A DNA stretch of 64,000 nt from Polytrichum commune (GCA_950295325.1 OX485807.1:10691001-10755000), one strand, 5' to 3'. Positions 10,387-21,821 are shown, counted from the first letter of the stretch. The notes: a model not told the origin generated them from the letters alone. Made by a program: numbers and translations.

Positions 10387-11216
10387 GCCATAGTAGGCGT
10401 AGGGTTTTGGGCCATAGGCAAGAACATTTTGGGTCGCACTATCCAATGGATGTGTTGTGTTAGCATGCTATGCATTTTACATGCCACACTTTGTATGTTT
10501 TTTTTTTGCAATAATATAAGTGTCACATGATTTCCCCTTCCATATGGTCTAAGGTTTGGATTGCCCTACCTAAACCATCACAAATATGAGTTTGGAATAT
10601 TTTGTATGTTATATTATATTGGTTCACATATTTCCCCTTCAATATGATCTATGGTTTGGATTGCCCTACCTAAACCATATTCATACAAGTTTTTGTGCGA
10701 TAATATGAATGTTTTAAGATTTCCCCTTCAACTTGGCCTAAGGTTTGGATTGCCCGCCCTAAACAATCCCAAATATGAGTTATTAATGGGGTTCTTGTTC
10801 TAAACACCCGCTTCAAAGTGTTTGCATCTTACAACTTTCTCCAATACGTGTTCCATTTATCCTTGTTCTTATTTCTGTGAATGTCTCAAAATGCCCAAAA
10901 AGTCTCAATTTAACGAATATAGTGTTCATTGAATATTATAATACTTAAGGGTACGTTTCATATTAGATTTTTACACATAGTTAAAGAATGTAGACTATGT
11001 CAATCCCCCAATACTTTCAAAGATAAATTAATACATAACATGGCTACAATAACAATATACATCATAACAAAAATAAATATCATATCTTTGAATGAAGATA
11101 CATTAAAAACATTAATTTTTACATATAGGTATCAATTTTAAAAAGATAAATATAGTCACACATATTTACATGTATTTCTTATAAAATATTTCAACAAAAC
11201 ACAATTCCTTGTCAGC
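10387..11216. other. Intergenic, AT-rich; no gene seen
   Basis: It contains the probable 3' end of the preceding gene and the degenerate tandem repeat at 10528-10785. The rest is AT-rich without a supported gene. Confidence 0.6.
10528..10785. repeat. Three degenerate tandem copies, about 95 bp period
   Basis: The block tttccccttc..., then ggtttggattgcccta, then a cctaaacca-like end recurs at about 10530, 10629 and 10720 with roughly 80% identity by eye. Confidence 0.8.
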
Positions 11217-11560
11217 CTATACGCTAAAATAATTACATGTAATACACATCCTCCAAACTTCAAATAAAGCCTCCCAAATCCTCCTAGTTGCAGCCGTTGA
11301 TTGGTTTTCATTTTCTAATCGTCTAGAATGGTCAAGGCCATTGAAATCTTTATGTGGAAGGGGTGGATAATCGACAAGTCCATCCTCATGTAATTTATAA
11401 AATTGTGTAACACACAATATGTAAGAATAACTTGTCCAAAATAAGGAACACTTAAATTTAGATTCTTTAATACCCGCCATTTATTATTAAACAGGGAAAA
11501 AACAATTTCAATCTTCACACAACCACTTTGTACTGCCTTGTCAACATTTATAACTTTGTA
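11217..11560 (-). pseudogene. C-terminal remnant of a second Harbinger-type transposase
   Basis: Two overlapping minus-strand frames together give the end of a HARBI1/DDE_Tnp_4 protein: FSLFNNKWRVLKNLNLSVPY then ILTYCVLHNFINYMRMD, and after a frameshift LVDYPPLPHKDFNGLDHSRR. The pattern KWRVL...CVLHNF corresponds to GRWRII...CIILHNM in the intact transposase at 12.8-12.9 kb, but the protein is clearly a different lineage. The N-terminal part is missing where family A begins at 11562. Confidence 0.65.
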
Positions 11561-11884
11561 ATGGGTTAACACTTAGTGTTGGTGACACTCTACCGCGGTT
11601 TACAATTAGGGCCACTTCACACACGAGCCAAGAGCCGTGACCATGAAATGATGAGGGCCTTTGACTTTCATCCAAAGGCCGCACCATGGGTGTTGGGCTG
11701 CCCGTTTTGTGTGGGGCCGGGTCCTCAAACATAGTGTGAAGTGATAATGGACCATGTTGAGGGACCGTTGCATATTTTATTAGTGGAAAAAGAGGGGCAA
11801 CCCTACCACACTAGTTACATATCTTCATTCTCTCTTTTCTCACTCTTTTTTCAAGTTATACATTGGAGAGGAAGGAAAGAGAGC

Positions 11885-13291
11885 ATGATGGATCACATTG
11901 AGAGAAGAAGAAGGATTCTTGTTGCATTAGCTTTATATTGGTGCTTGCACATGATTGTGCAACATATGCTTGATATGCAAGCATTGGCACTAAACGGAGA
12001 ATGGGAAAATGCCATGATTTTGAGCATTTGCTTTGAGGGTATGAAGATAAGCGATCGTAGTGTGTGGGCATTTGAGATAAATGTAGGGTTTACGGATAGG
12101 TTGTTATTGGGTTCATTCACGGAAAAAATGTTTAAACAAAGAACTCGTGTATGTCATAATACATTCAAGTTTCTTTGTGAGAGGTTAGGTCCATATTTGC
12201 AGAGGAAGAATACACAAATGAGAGAGACAATTTCAGTTGAAAGTAGAATTGCAATATCATTACAAAGGCTTGGGACTGGAAATACCTTGTGTACCGTAAG
12301 AGAGGTATATGGGGTGGCCGAAAGTACAATTTCAGAAATAGTTCGAAATTTTTGTAGATTGGTTAAAGTTCATTTGCAAGGGACTTTTGTGCAATTTCCA
12401 AGTCCAGCTCGGTTTAGGGTTTTAGCCCAAGAATTTGAGGCTCTTCATGGAATTCCTCATATTATAGGCGCAATTGACGGGTCTCACATTCCAATTCTTG
12501 CACCTGTAATTGGGAGAGAAGATTATTATTGTAGAAAATCATTTCATTCCGCTTTATTACAAGGTATAGTAGATACAAAATGTATGTTTTGGGATTACGA
12601 ATTTGGATGGGCAGGAAATATGCATGATTGGACATTATTTCAGTTGACAAAAGTTGGAAGAGATTGCATTAAAGGGAAATTCTTACCTTATAAGCTTATC
12701 GGAGATTGTGCATATCCAGTGCGGCCATGGATTTACTGTCCATTCAAAGGGTATGCAGAAGGATTAGAAGGCTACAAAGCAAATTGGAATTTTATTCAAA
12801 GTTCTACCCGCACGTGTGTAGAACGTGCTTTCGGAATCTTGAAGGGAAGATGGAGAATCATTATGAGAAGATCCGATATACCATTACGGTATATGGCTGA
12901 TGTAATAACTACATGTATTATTCTACATAATATGTGTACTATTGGAAAAGACAAATTTGATATAGAATATATAGAAGAAGCTGAAAGAGAATTGGGTAGA
13001 CGTATAGAGAATAGATCATTGAGATAAGGACAAGAAATGAGGGCTGAATTAGCAGCTATAGGTGAGGTCAGAAATATTAGTATTACAGAAAATGAAACAA
13101 GAAGAGCAGAAGTAGTTGATAGAGATACTGAAATTTTCTTGATAAAAGAAAATGAAAAAAATGAAGATTTATTGATAGAAGCTACAAATATGCATATAGT
13201 AATAGCTAAATCCCTGTGGCAAATCAAACTGCAGAAAAATTCTAACCTGGAATTCCAGGATATGGATACTGATTCTGATATGAGTATATAA
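11885..13291 (+). pseudogene. Harbinger transposase (DDE_Tnp_4), one in-frame stop
   Basis: The enzyme excises and inserts the element by DDE chemistry with a partner DNA-binding protein. The tandem ATGs at 11885/11888 begin MMDHIERRRRILVALALY, a usual N-terminus; the frame is open further upstream to 11741 (GTG; first ATG 11747), but that part looks like leader. From 11885 the frame has 380 codons. An HTH-like region with GVAESTISEIV lies near 143-153. Catalytic residues are D198 (GAIDGSHIP), D274 (GDCAYP) and E313 (CVERAFGILKGRW). TAA at 13025-13027 ends the frame, yet the same frame stays open for 87 more codons to 13289. A homologous tail at 57906-58142 argues that this extension was part of the ancestral protein. 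Confidence 0.92.
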
Positions 13292-13477
13292 TTATAACTT
13301 CTGTACTAAGGTTGCCATATGAGCATCCATATTTTTTAGTAAATATGTTGTTGCCTGAAAAGATGCAATCAAATTTGAAGAATTACTAACTATCTGTTCT
13401 AGAAAGCCTTCCATTTTGTCTTGAAATTTCTTCTTCTTGTCCTTTGTAGCACTTGCAGGTGAATTTTGTTGTGTGAT
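13292..13477. other. Gap between the convergent Harbinger genes
   Basis: The 3' ends of the two convergent element genes meet here. I see no further feature. Confidence 0.6.
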
Positions 13478-13746
13478 TTACATACTGTTGTGGTCTTCAT
13501 CCTCTTGAGTACTTGCTGCCATCTGATTTACCACACTTGCACGCTGTCCATTCCACATGTCCATCTGCTCATAATACTGACACTCTCGTCTTTCATGTCC
13601 TGATATTTCATTTGACCGCTTATCATTCTTGTACTCCATCAGCAAAACTTTGTATTTCTTCTTGCAGGCCAGCCAAGTTCTTCCAAAATTCCGCAATGTA
13701 GAAACCATACGAGCATGTAACTTGATCCAAACATTCATTCATGTTT

Positions 13747-13908
13747 ACATACAACCAGTAGAATTTCAGAATATTACAACAGTACAATACAAAGAGAACA
13801 AGTACTATGTGGCATCCATTCTTGTTTACATACAACCAGTAGAATTTCAGAATATTACAAGAGTACAATACAAAGAGAACAAGTACTTTGTGGCATCTAG
13901 TTTATACA
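13747..13908. repeat. 81-bp tandem duplication in the ORF1 intron
   Basis: Two copies (13747-13827 and 13828-13908) start acatacaaccagtagaattt and differ at a handful of positions. Confidence 0.9.
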
Positions 13909-13924
13909 TTTGAGGGAAGGAGTA

Positions 13925-14000
13925 CTCTAGGTTATCCAACCCTCTACGGTTGTCCTATACCCTAGAGGTCCCGGGCTCGATTCCCGAGGTAGCCAAAACC
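13925..14000 (+). repeat. Possible tRNA-derived SINE head
   Basis: The sequence agaggtcccgggctcgattc followed by ccgag forms a T-arm-like hairpin (cggg, ctcgatt, cccg) matching a pol III B box. A weak A-box-like ggttatccaaccctc lies about 45 bp upstream. No complete tRNA cloverleaf can be folded, so I call it a SINE remnant at most. Confidence 0.35.
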
Positions 14001-14846
14001 CCTAAGTCCTCCAATGGGGGAAAAGGGGGGCCCGGGGCAGGCGGCTAAGGCCAATGCCTTTAAAAAGGCCCAATTGGCCCAATCTGTATATGAACTTTTG
14101 TATTTTGATTGAACTAACAAATATTAATGAACATAGTGTACAAATAATATCAATACATACCTTGTTTCTTGCTGATTTTGCAAATTCCTCCTCCATCTCA
14201 CCGCGAATGGCGATGAGAGTTTCGATCTCATAATCTCGCCATTTAATAGGGGCCTCTTCTTCACCTTCCGAATCTCCCAAATCTATTTCATTTACTTTTG
14301 CTTTTTTTTTTGTGCTCCTTTCGATTTTGTAGCCACTGCCCTACCTCTCTTCTTCTTGCCAATTTCATCTTCTTTCCTACTCACATCTTCTGCCTCTTCT
14401 CTCATGCTCATTTCTCTATTACCCTCTATATGTTGCGGCATTTGAGTTCCAATCACTTCTACATCTTCTTCATTGAACAACTGAAAATTGTTGAAATTTC
14501 TACTTCCTAATGAGGGTCCGTGCAATCCGAATTGTGGTTGACTCCACGACATCCAAGGAGAATTTTAGCTCCATTGCTGGGTTTCGGAACCACTTCCATC
14601 TTGCGAGAATCCTGCCATCTTGCGAAAAAAATTGACAAAAAAAAATTCAATCAAAAAATCTCTCTACCTCTCTCACACATACAACACACTTCAAGAACTT
14701 ATGGGCAATTCAAAGAAACGGCCATCTTCCTCTTATCCCCTAAACTGCCCTGAAAAAATTACTATTGAAAAAAATATTAAAATAATCCTGCCAGCCTACT
14801 CGCTGACTGCTGGTAGCTGTCTGACTGCTGTTTTGGGTTCTGACTG

Positions 14847-14919
14847 CCATGGTCCGCCGGAATTTGCGTCAGGCCTACCTCTTGGAGGTGGGCCTAACGC
14901 AAATTCCGGTAGACCATGG
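14847..14919. repeat. Near-perfect 73-bp palindrome inside the Harbinger right end
   Basis: The arms run ccatggtccgccggaatttg... to ...caaattccggtagaccatgg around a ttggag loop, with a few mismatches. Related half-palindromes with the loop acctcttggaggt occur at 54950-54990 and 60920-60960. Confidence 0.85.
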
Positions 14920-15148
14920 AGCCTTATCCATAGCCTGCCATGTAGGACTCCATGTAGACTTTTCATCCACGAACTTTTCTTTGGGCCTTTAGGCCTTCAC
15001 CTCCTAGTGTGAAGCGAACTTGGACGGTCTCCGCCTTTTCGACCAATGAGAGCTCTTACATCGTCATGGTCATGGGCCTTCAGCCTTGTGTGTGAAGTGG
15101 CCCTTAGAATCGATCAAGACAATTAGGATTGATGCCACCAATTATCAT

Positions 15149-16680
15149 ATTTTTGTACTTTTGGGAGGGATCCATAGGTTTTTAATGGATATATAGACCG
15201 TCGGTAACTGGATATATACCAACATATCAACAGTGGCAAGATTGCGAATGTGCAAGTCTTTGGAGATTCTATTTCAAACTTCTAGGCAATTTACAACCAA
15301 GGTCCTTGTACTTGGGGGTACTATATATAAATGCACATGCTAGTGGCCTTGTGAAACTGTGGATACCTTTTGATCATCCATCCAATGAAAATGTTGTAAA
15401 TTTACCATAAATCTAGTTATAAATCATTATCATTATCTTTGTACTTTTGGAAGGGATCCATAGTTTTTTTAATGAATTTATAGGCCATCGGTAAGTGGAT
15501 ATGCACTAACATGTCAATAGTGGCAAGATTGAAAATTTGAGTGACTTTGAAGATTCTAGTTCTAACTTCTAGGTAGTTTACAACCAAGGTCCTTGAACTT
15601 GGGGGTACTATATATCGATGCATGTGCAAGTGGCCTCCAGAGTTCAGGAAGTTTTTGAAGCCTTAGTGGCTAATTGCCGGTAGTTGCTACAAAGGGTCGG
15701 ATTTTTTCCAATTTACATCGGCAAGAGCCGGTCTTTTGTAACATCAATCGGCCAATTGCCTATATTTTCATATTTTCATTGGCCAATACCCGATTAAATG
15801 GAATTCATATCGGCACTGATTGTTTAAAAAATGTATGAAAAGTTATTAGAAATCATTTCTTAGTACAAAATCTTGAATAAGTGAAAAGAAAAGGCATGTT
15901 CAAAACTTTAAATTTGAAGAGTTAATATCCTTGGCAAGAATTGAACCTAGCAATGCCTTCACCGCTTGAAGGCCAAGGGTCCCCCAATTCTTCATAGAAG
16001 CAATTGGATTTGGTCATGGAAAGGTTGCATAATTAAAAAAGTGTAAGGTTTAGGGTACTTCCTCAAGTGCATCATTAGATGCCCCAGACAAATAGCGCTC
16101 TGGATGCTTCCAGCTGAAAATCCAATTTCTCACAAGAAGAATCGGCTACATTCCCGGGACATTTTTTGGTCCATCGGTTAATTGCCGGAGGATTGAAATT
16201 ACAGTCGGATTGCCATCCGATGGTTGGAAATTTGGACCAGCCATGAGGGGAAATCCATCAGCTGATAATGAACCAGCCGTCAGTTTTCCCCGAACATAGG
16301 TGGCCTCGTGAGACTGTGGATACCTTTTGATCATCCATCCAATGAAAATGATGTAAACTTACCATAAATCTAGCTCTAAATTATTATCATTATTTTTGTA
16401 CTTTTGGGAGGGATCCATAGTTTTTTAACGGATTTGTAGGCCGTCGGTAAGTGGGATATATACTAACATGTCAACAATGGCAAGATGGGGAATTTGCAAG
16501 ACTTTGGAGATTCTAGTTCTAACTTCTAAGCAGTTTACAACCAAGGTCCTTGAACTTAGGGGTACTATATATCAATGCACCTGCTAGTGGCCTCGTGTAA
16601 CTATGGATACCCATTGATCATCCATCCAATGAAAATGTCATAAACTTACCATAAATCTAGCTATAAATTATTATGTTGAG
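15149..16680. repeat. Triplicated 287-bp unit within family A
   Basis: The unit starts ttttgtacttttgggaggga and runs to ctataaattattat. Copies begin near 15151, 15437 and 16394; the second is split by the hAT-type MITE. Subtracting that insertion gives a period of 286-287 bp. The second family A copy has a single unit (25145-25376 plus 29808-29870). Confidence 0.85.
15638..16299. mobile_element. hAT-type MITE, 662 bp
   Basis: It is flanked by the perfect 8-bp duplication gtggcctc (15630-15637 and 16300-16307). The ends are short and imperfect inverted repeats (cagagttcagg and ctatgttcggg), as in hAT elements. It interrupts the second 287-bp unit; the other units show the empty site. No coding capacity is seen. 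The interior has repeated motifs around ggccaattgcc. Confidence 0.85.
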
Positions 16681-17204
16681 TTGATTGGACATGACATGGG
16701 AATTGGCACAATTATATATAGACTTCGATTTAGTCACTTGAGTGGGATGGAGTGTGATTGAAATTAATCACAAATTTGGGTTAGAGGATTTTGCAATAGT
16801 CTGGATAGAGAAGACTTAAGAGTGATTGATGGGGGGGGCTTCTTATAACTCAAATTTTATTTTCTTAGTGTATTTGACCCCATAATCAACATTAGAGACC
16901 CCGAATTAGTCCATTGAAATTAAGTTAGAATGAGTGAATCATGAACCTATAGGGGGTAGGTTGTACTAGACCCCCTTACTTGAGTGGCACAAATCCTAAG
17001 GTTTGTGGGGGTATTATGTGTAAAATATATCTTATAAGTATGAGTTTCACTTGTTTTTTATTTACTTTTATTTTACAAAGGTTGACATTACCGTGTGATG
17101 TGCAAGCAACAATATACAAATATGGGAAACTCCTTTGAAGAATATGCCCCTCGCTACAGACTATGCTACATAGCTTGAATATGCTACAAATTCCATGATG
17201 ACTT

Positions 17205-18493
17205 ATGGACAATGAAGTAATGGCATTGTTTACAAACTAAGAGAGATGAGCATATTGCAAGCATTGGCAAAATTGATGGGAGAGTTGGTTTTGAATCTAT
17301 ATCACAAATGGAAAATATATCCACAACAGGGATGGAGGCATGGCACTTTGGGCATTTGAGAAACGGACCAATGTGCAAAGATAAATGTAGTGCAATATTC
17401 AGTAACTTCAAGCGGATCAATGTCTCTCATAAAGGAATAGGGGGCATAAGCACAGTCAAGTATACAACTCCATTACCTGGCATAGGTTTAAGTGAAAGTG
17501 ATTCAAAACTATATACTAACTTTGACTTTTGTGTTGAAGAAAATCATTAGAATTTGAAAAACACATAGATCTACAAAGCCAAGCAATTCATGTTGACAAA
17601 CAAAAATTCAAGAAAATCTTACATATTTTAGAAGACGGTGCAAGAAGATATATTGAACACATAATTGTCTAATTTAAAAAAAAACATAATAAAATTGCTT
17701 AAAAAATTGATGTTTTTCTTTTTAAAAATTTGTAATGATGCCATTGAGTTTATAATAATTCCAAGGAATATGAAAAGAAATTCAGCTTTAAAATATTTAA
17801 GGTCGTGAAATCTATGTTCAAAACTAGATTTAGCCATCACGTTTTGAGCAGTACTTTTAATGACAAATTTTGAAGATCCCATCTTGATATTCTATATTTG
17901 AGTACCTAACACAACAATAAAGGGCAACATGAAGACAAATTTCATCTAAACAACACTTTGCTACTACTTCTAGACGTTTGACCAAAACAATCATGATTTT
18001 CATATATTGAAGCATTTTTTTCGTGAACTTCACCATGTTTGCTCACTTCAAAGATACAAATGACTGTGAAGATCCTCATATCATGGACCCTACATACTTC
18101 TTGGGCGTTGAATCAAGGGATGATACACTTCTCTCCCCACAAAGAGTTGCAGTCCCTCCACACTCAGCCACTCGCGTAGCATCACCAACAACGTCCATAT
18201 ATACATTGTCCATCTCCAGTTTCATTGGATTTGACATCATACATTTGGTACTGAAAACTGCACTTGTTGATGCCACATAGAAGGGAACCAAAATTTCAAC
18301 AGAATCTACCGACCAGATTCATATTACAAACATGGAAATTGAAGAGAGGTGTGCCAAAGCTCAAGAACTGTTGCTACACACTCAGTTGGAGAATTTCAAG
18401 ATGAGAGATAAGAGATTAAATCGAACTCAAACTGGCATGGTAACTGCAATTTTTGAATTGACCAAAGTCATGGGAAAGGCATTTCTGAAATGA
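17205..18493 (+). pseudogene. Decayed Myb/SANT-like (trihelix) gene of family A, copy 1
   Basis: Fragments in shifting frames reproduce a trihelix-type domain: EVMALFTN, then RDEHIASIGKIDGRVGFES, then GHLRNGPMCKDKCSAIFSNF with RINVSHKGIG (17205-17480). The QCKDKW-like core and the following DYHKGTG-like stretch are typical of this fold, although the conserved Trp is Cys here. A later frame, 18023-18493, is open apart from TAG at 18278-18280 and ends RCAKAQELLLHTQLENFKM...TKVMGKAFLK, an amphipathic C-terminal helix region. Copy 2 (30461-30720) keeps the first helix better. The role would be DNA binding for the parent transposon; that is inference from other plant elements. Confidence 0.55.
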
Positions 18494-19270
18494 CTTGACA
18501 TAAATTGGCGTTAATCTGTAACAAAACAACAACAATACCTCAATGGAAAGTTCAAATAATAATCATAATCGTTCTCAATGTCTAGAGTGTTGCAATTTGG
18601 TATGGTTACCTTCAAAAACATCAACAAAAACTATAACTAAGAAAACGATTAGATGGTTTTCACATCCAACCAATACGTTCACAAAATACAACCGAATGAA
18701 CGTACAACATGAGTCAAATATCTAGCATTATTGTATGCAAAGAATCAAACGCCCAACAATATTGTTTATAAGGGGCAGGTGTTCCAGTTCGATTAACAAA
18801 AATGTAATTCTTACAACCATGATTTTCCCACAAATTTATCTAAGCTCTTAGCATCTATGGGATCAAGCAAATAAATCTTCCTAATTGTATCACACTCCAT
18901 TATCACATTTGACATAATTGAATTTGCATCTACCACTTACAATCTATTTGGTTGTAGTGGAATTTAAGGTAATCTCGAGCAAAGTAAAAATAATACATCA
19001 CATATTCAAAGGTCAACATGGCAAATCCCTTTTTAAATGCAATTTTATGTTTTTTTGGAGGTCGACGGGTTGCTTGCACAATTCCCATTTCGTGCCAAAT
19101 TTCCTCCACTTCATTTGAACATGCCCAATCCATCACGTACCACTATCAACTCCTTGGAAAACTAAAGTCAGGGTGTTGTTCTTGGGAGGTCTCTCTTTGT
19201 TGTGTTTCTTGGCTGTTTTAACTATTGAAGAAATTCTAGTTCAATTCTGGACACCAAAAAGATGGCCACA
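18494..19270. other. No supported gene
   Basis: This stretch is AT-rich. A 68-codon minus frame at 18930-19136 (MMDWACSNEVEEIWHEMG) is exon-like in amino acid content but has no splice or homology support. Confidence 0.4.
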
Positions 19271-19771
19271 TTAGATTCCAAAAATGACCAACATGGAAGT
19301 GGGCGAGAAGGAGGTGTTGATGTAGTCGTCGTTGTTGTTGAAGTAGATTGAATTTTTAACTTGCATAAGCTTGTCCTTGGACAACAATGAGTTGGCATTA
19401 AGTTGGTAAACCAAAGTGGTCTTGTAGATTTGATGTCCATCATACTTCACCATCAGCATAACTTTCACAATTGTAGTATTAATTTCTCCAGACACTTCCT
19501 CACAATCCAACTTATATGAAATAACCTATTGTGCTTCATCCTCAATAATGGGTGGAGGAAGCAAAATCTCATCCACGACTTCGTCCTTCAGAATACCGTC
19601 AAAGTTTCCATTCCCTTCTTCCATTTCAACCCTCAAAACTACAAGCACTCTCATTGGTGTGAGAGGCGGAGCCGGTCTAAGTTTGCCACAAATTTTGCTT
19701 GAGGACCAACGGACTTTTTGGAAAAGTATCTTGACACCCGCATTGAAAACCTCTTCGATACCTTTTTGAAG
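19271..19771 (-). pseudogene. Unidentified broken reading frame
   Basis: From 19771 to the TAA at 19271 the minus strand has 167 codons with one internal stop (TAG at 19526-19528). The predicted sequence has plausible protein character: GIEEVFNAGVKILFQKVRW, VLRVEMEEGNGNFDGIL, then VKVMLMVKYDGHQIYKTTL and a C-terminal LMQVKNSIYFNN. I do not recognise it. It could be an exon of a transposon gene or a captured host fragment. Confidence 0.35.
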
Positions 19772-19774
19772 CTA

Positions 19775-20769
19775 TTATTTTTAATTAATTCTCCATTCAT
19801 TCACCCTTGCTTTGCAAACTTTTCCCTTCCTGTTGAAGTAATATTGCAAGTACTCAAAGGATACCCTACTAGCATTGCTACTTAATGTTATGTTTACATG
19901 AGTTTTCGACTAGATTAATGCATATATTGGTTAAATGGAATAATTTAAGATTTAGGGTCGATTTTGACTCTTTAACCTAAAAATGCTAGAAAATCATCTT
20001 AAATCCCATCTTGAAGCCCACAATGGGCATCTTAGACCTTCAAGGGCTAACAATGAGTTATTGTTTGCACAAGTGAGGTAACATGATACATTTTGAAGGT
20101 ACACATGTTGTGTCATATCATATCCTCAATTTATGTATAGTCTCGCCTCGTTGATATGTCACTCGTTTATACAACACCCTCGATATTACGACACATTTTT
20201 GTGAGACGAAACTTTCTGGTTCAAAACTCCCTCTTTTATACGACTACGACATTTGATAATGCAACATTTAGAATCTCCGTTTTGTCATATTAAAGAGGTA
20301 GTCAATGTTAAAATTCCTTTCATCTATGTTATGTACATCTAAAATACATCCATTTTCGCTTGGAAACTACTTGGGAACTTCACTTATCATTGGGATCTTA
20401 ATGATAATTAGGATAATGGACATGGTTAGGGTTAGAGTGGCCTCTTGCCTAGTATGTTGCCTTGTACACGGGTGATAAAGTATCATCAGTATCTTGATGC
20501 TAAACGTCATGCATCATTGTTGTCTAGTTTCTTATTAGAAAACTCTTTATTAGTTTTCAAATGTGAGTAGGGAATTTAAATGGGATGACAATTGCTAACT
20601 TGGGTAGGCAACACCAAAGATCTTTGGACTCTTATTTCAAGAGTTATTGAGAATATTTATATTTGTTTGGAGTTATAAATTATTATTCCATACCATGTAT
20701 ATTGCTTATACTCATTGTATATATTCGTAATCCCCTCAATAATACAACAACTTTACGCCATTTGTCACA
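19775..20769. other. Intergenic, no feature recognised
   Basis: AT-rich sequence without an open frame longer than about 60 codons that I would trust and without an obvious repeat in this window. Confidence 0.5.
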
Positions 20770-21811
20770 TTAATGAGAAGACAACACCTCGATAGTATGA
20801 TTTTTTGGTGTGTTTCCCAAACGTGTTGTACTAAAGAAGGAGAACAATATAACAATGTCTTTTGGCTTCACAGAACCCACAACTCCAACCTACAAAGAAC
20901 AAATCCACATACTCCATCCATCACCCCACTTCCTATAGAGCAAAACCTTATGAGAGGGCCCGATCTGGAACCTAGACATGCACCTTTAGGGCCTATACTA
21001 CATCAACTATCAAAAACCACACATCATACCACAACATCCTAACCTTCTCAAACGGGCCCATAATGAACTCCTTAGACCAATGAGCCTCCAACAAATCATG
21101 GAACCCTCTTAACTCCCCACCCTCCCACATAACACAAATCCTAAATTTTAGTAACGCTCAATCCAAGGGATATTGCCATTAATATCTATTTTCACCCAAA
21201 TATTCCCAAACCCTCTATGACCCTTATGTGATCTTTCCTCACACCAAATGGACAACTAGGCCCACATACTAGCTTGGTGCCAACACCGAACGATACACAA
21301 CCTACATATAGACATACACAACAAGGGATTAACACACATCCAAGAACTCATCTCAACAATCATCACACATGATGGAAATGCCTAATAAAATGGTAGCTCC
21401 AATCCTAACTGCCCAACAAAACATACCACTCCAGCCAAAATATTGTCATTTACATGCACACACAAATCATGATTGTGTGAGTGACAAGGCAGTTTTGCCC
21501 ACAGTACATTTCTAGTTTGGAATAAATGTGGAACCCCATTAATTGGGTTTCTAGGAACTTTGATGTGGATAAGTATTTTATTTTACGCTACTTTTGATGT
21601 AAGGTGACTAGTTTCTTTTGTGTAAGGTATTGGTCGGAAGTCTCAAGAAAGATTGAAGGGTAGACCCCAGGTCTCAGAGCCACATTAATTCCACCCAACT
21701 AGACAATTAGAAGGATCCATGCTAATAATTCCCATTCTAATTTTCCACCCACACTAATAAGACTATTTAATGTAGCACTAGCGAGTTCATACATATTTAG
21801 ATTTTTGATGC
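20770..21811. other. A/C-rich tract then AT-rich spacer
   Basis: From about 20870 to 21480 the plus strand is markedly A/C-rich with few G. The only frame (20773-21042) is short and low in complexity. It resembles degenerate retroelement sequence, but I cannot name a domain. 21480-21811 holds nothing I recognise. Confidence 0.4.
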
Positions 21812-21821
21812 TTGTTCTCAC

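Larger units (their letters stand above)
13478..14618 (-). pseudogene. Harbinger ORF1: Myb/SANT-like DNA-binding protein, broken
   Basis: The partner protein of PIF/Harbinger elements binds element ends and aids import of transposase. The first ATG (14618) is followed in frame by TAA at 14565-14567; the next in-frame ATG is 14552. After a Lys-rich, nuclear-signal-like stretch (GKKKRGRAV) a run of 10 A (minus strand) at 14302-14311 puts the frame out; one more A would join it to KWRDYEIETLIAIRGEMEEEF, the first helix of the trihelix/SANT fold. The exon ends at 14161 (GTATGT donor). The second exon begins at 13720 (acceptor atcaag) in phase with LHARMVS...WLACKKKYKVLL and C-terminal YYEQMDMWN, stopping at 13478. 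The intron holds a tandem repeat and a SINE-like piece. Confidence 0.8.
11609..15103 (+). mobile_element. PIF/Harbinger element, 3495 bp, nearly complete
   Basis: The termini are GGGCCACTTCACACAC and its reverse complement, flanked by TTA (11606-11608 and 15104-15106), the target duplication typical of PIF/Harbinger. The uninterrupted paralogue at 25089-25110 (tttacaattag followed by attgagcaagacaatta) confirms the empty site. It carries two convergent genes: a DDE transposase (plus) and a Myb/SANT-like DNA-binding protein (minus), the usual pair for this superfamily. Both are disabled by few lesions: a stop near the transposase C-terminus, and an early stop and a homopolymer frameshift in the second gene. 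A short derivative lies at 60710-61307. Confidence 0.95.
11562..18493. mobile_element. Family A dispersed element, copy 1 (interrupted twice)
   Basis: The sequence from tgggttaacacttagtg (11562) to 11608, 15104-15637 and 16300-18493 matches 25055-25376 plus 29808-31365 segment by segment. It is interrupted by the Harbinger element and by the hAT-type MITE. It carries a decayed Myb/SANT-like gene, as class II plant elements often do, but I could not define its own termini or transposase. Confidence 0.7.

Noticed and set aside
10144..10526. Minus frames rich in Phe/Cys/Ala
   Set aside because: They are antisense to the Lys/Glu repeat of the exon at 10054-10386.
13925..14000. tRNA gene
   Set aside because: A T-arm and B box are visible, but no acceptor stem or full cloverleaf; it is kept only as a low-confidence SINE piece.
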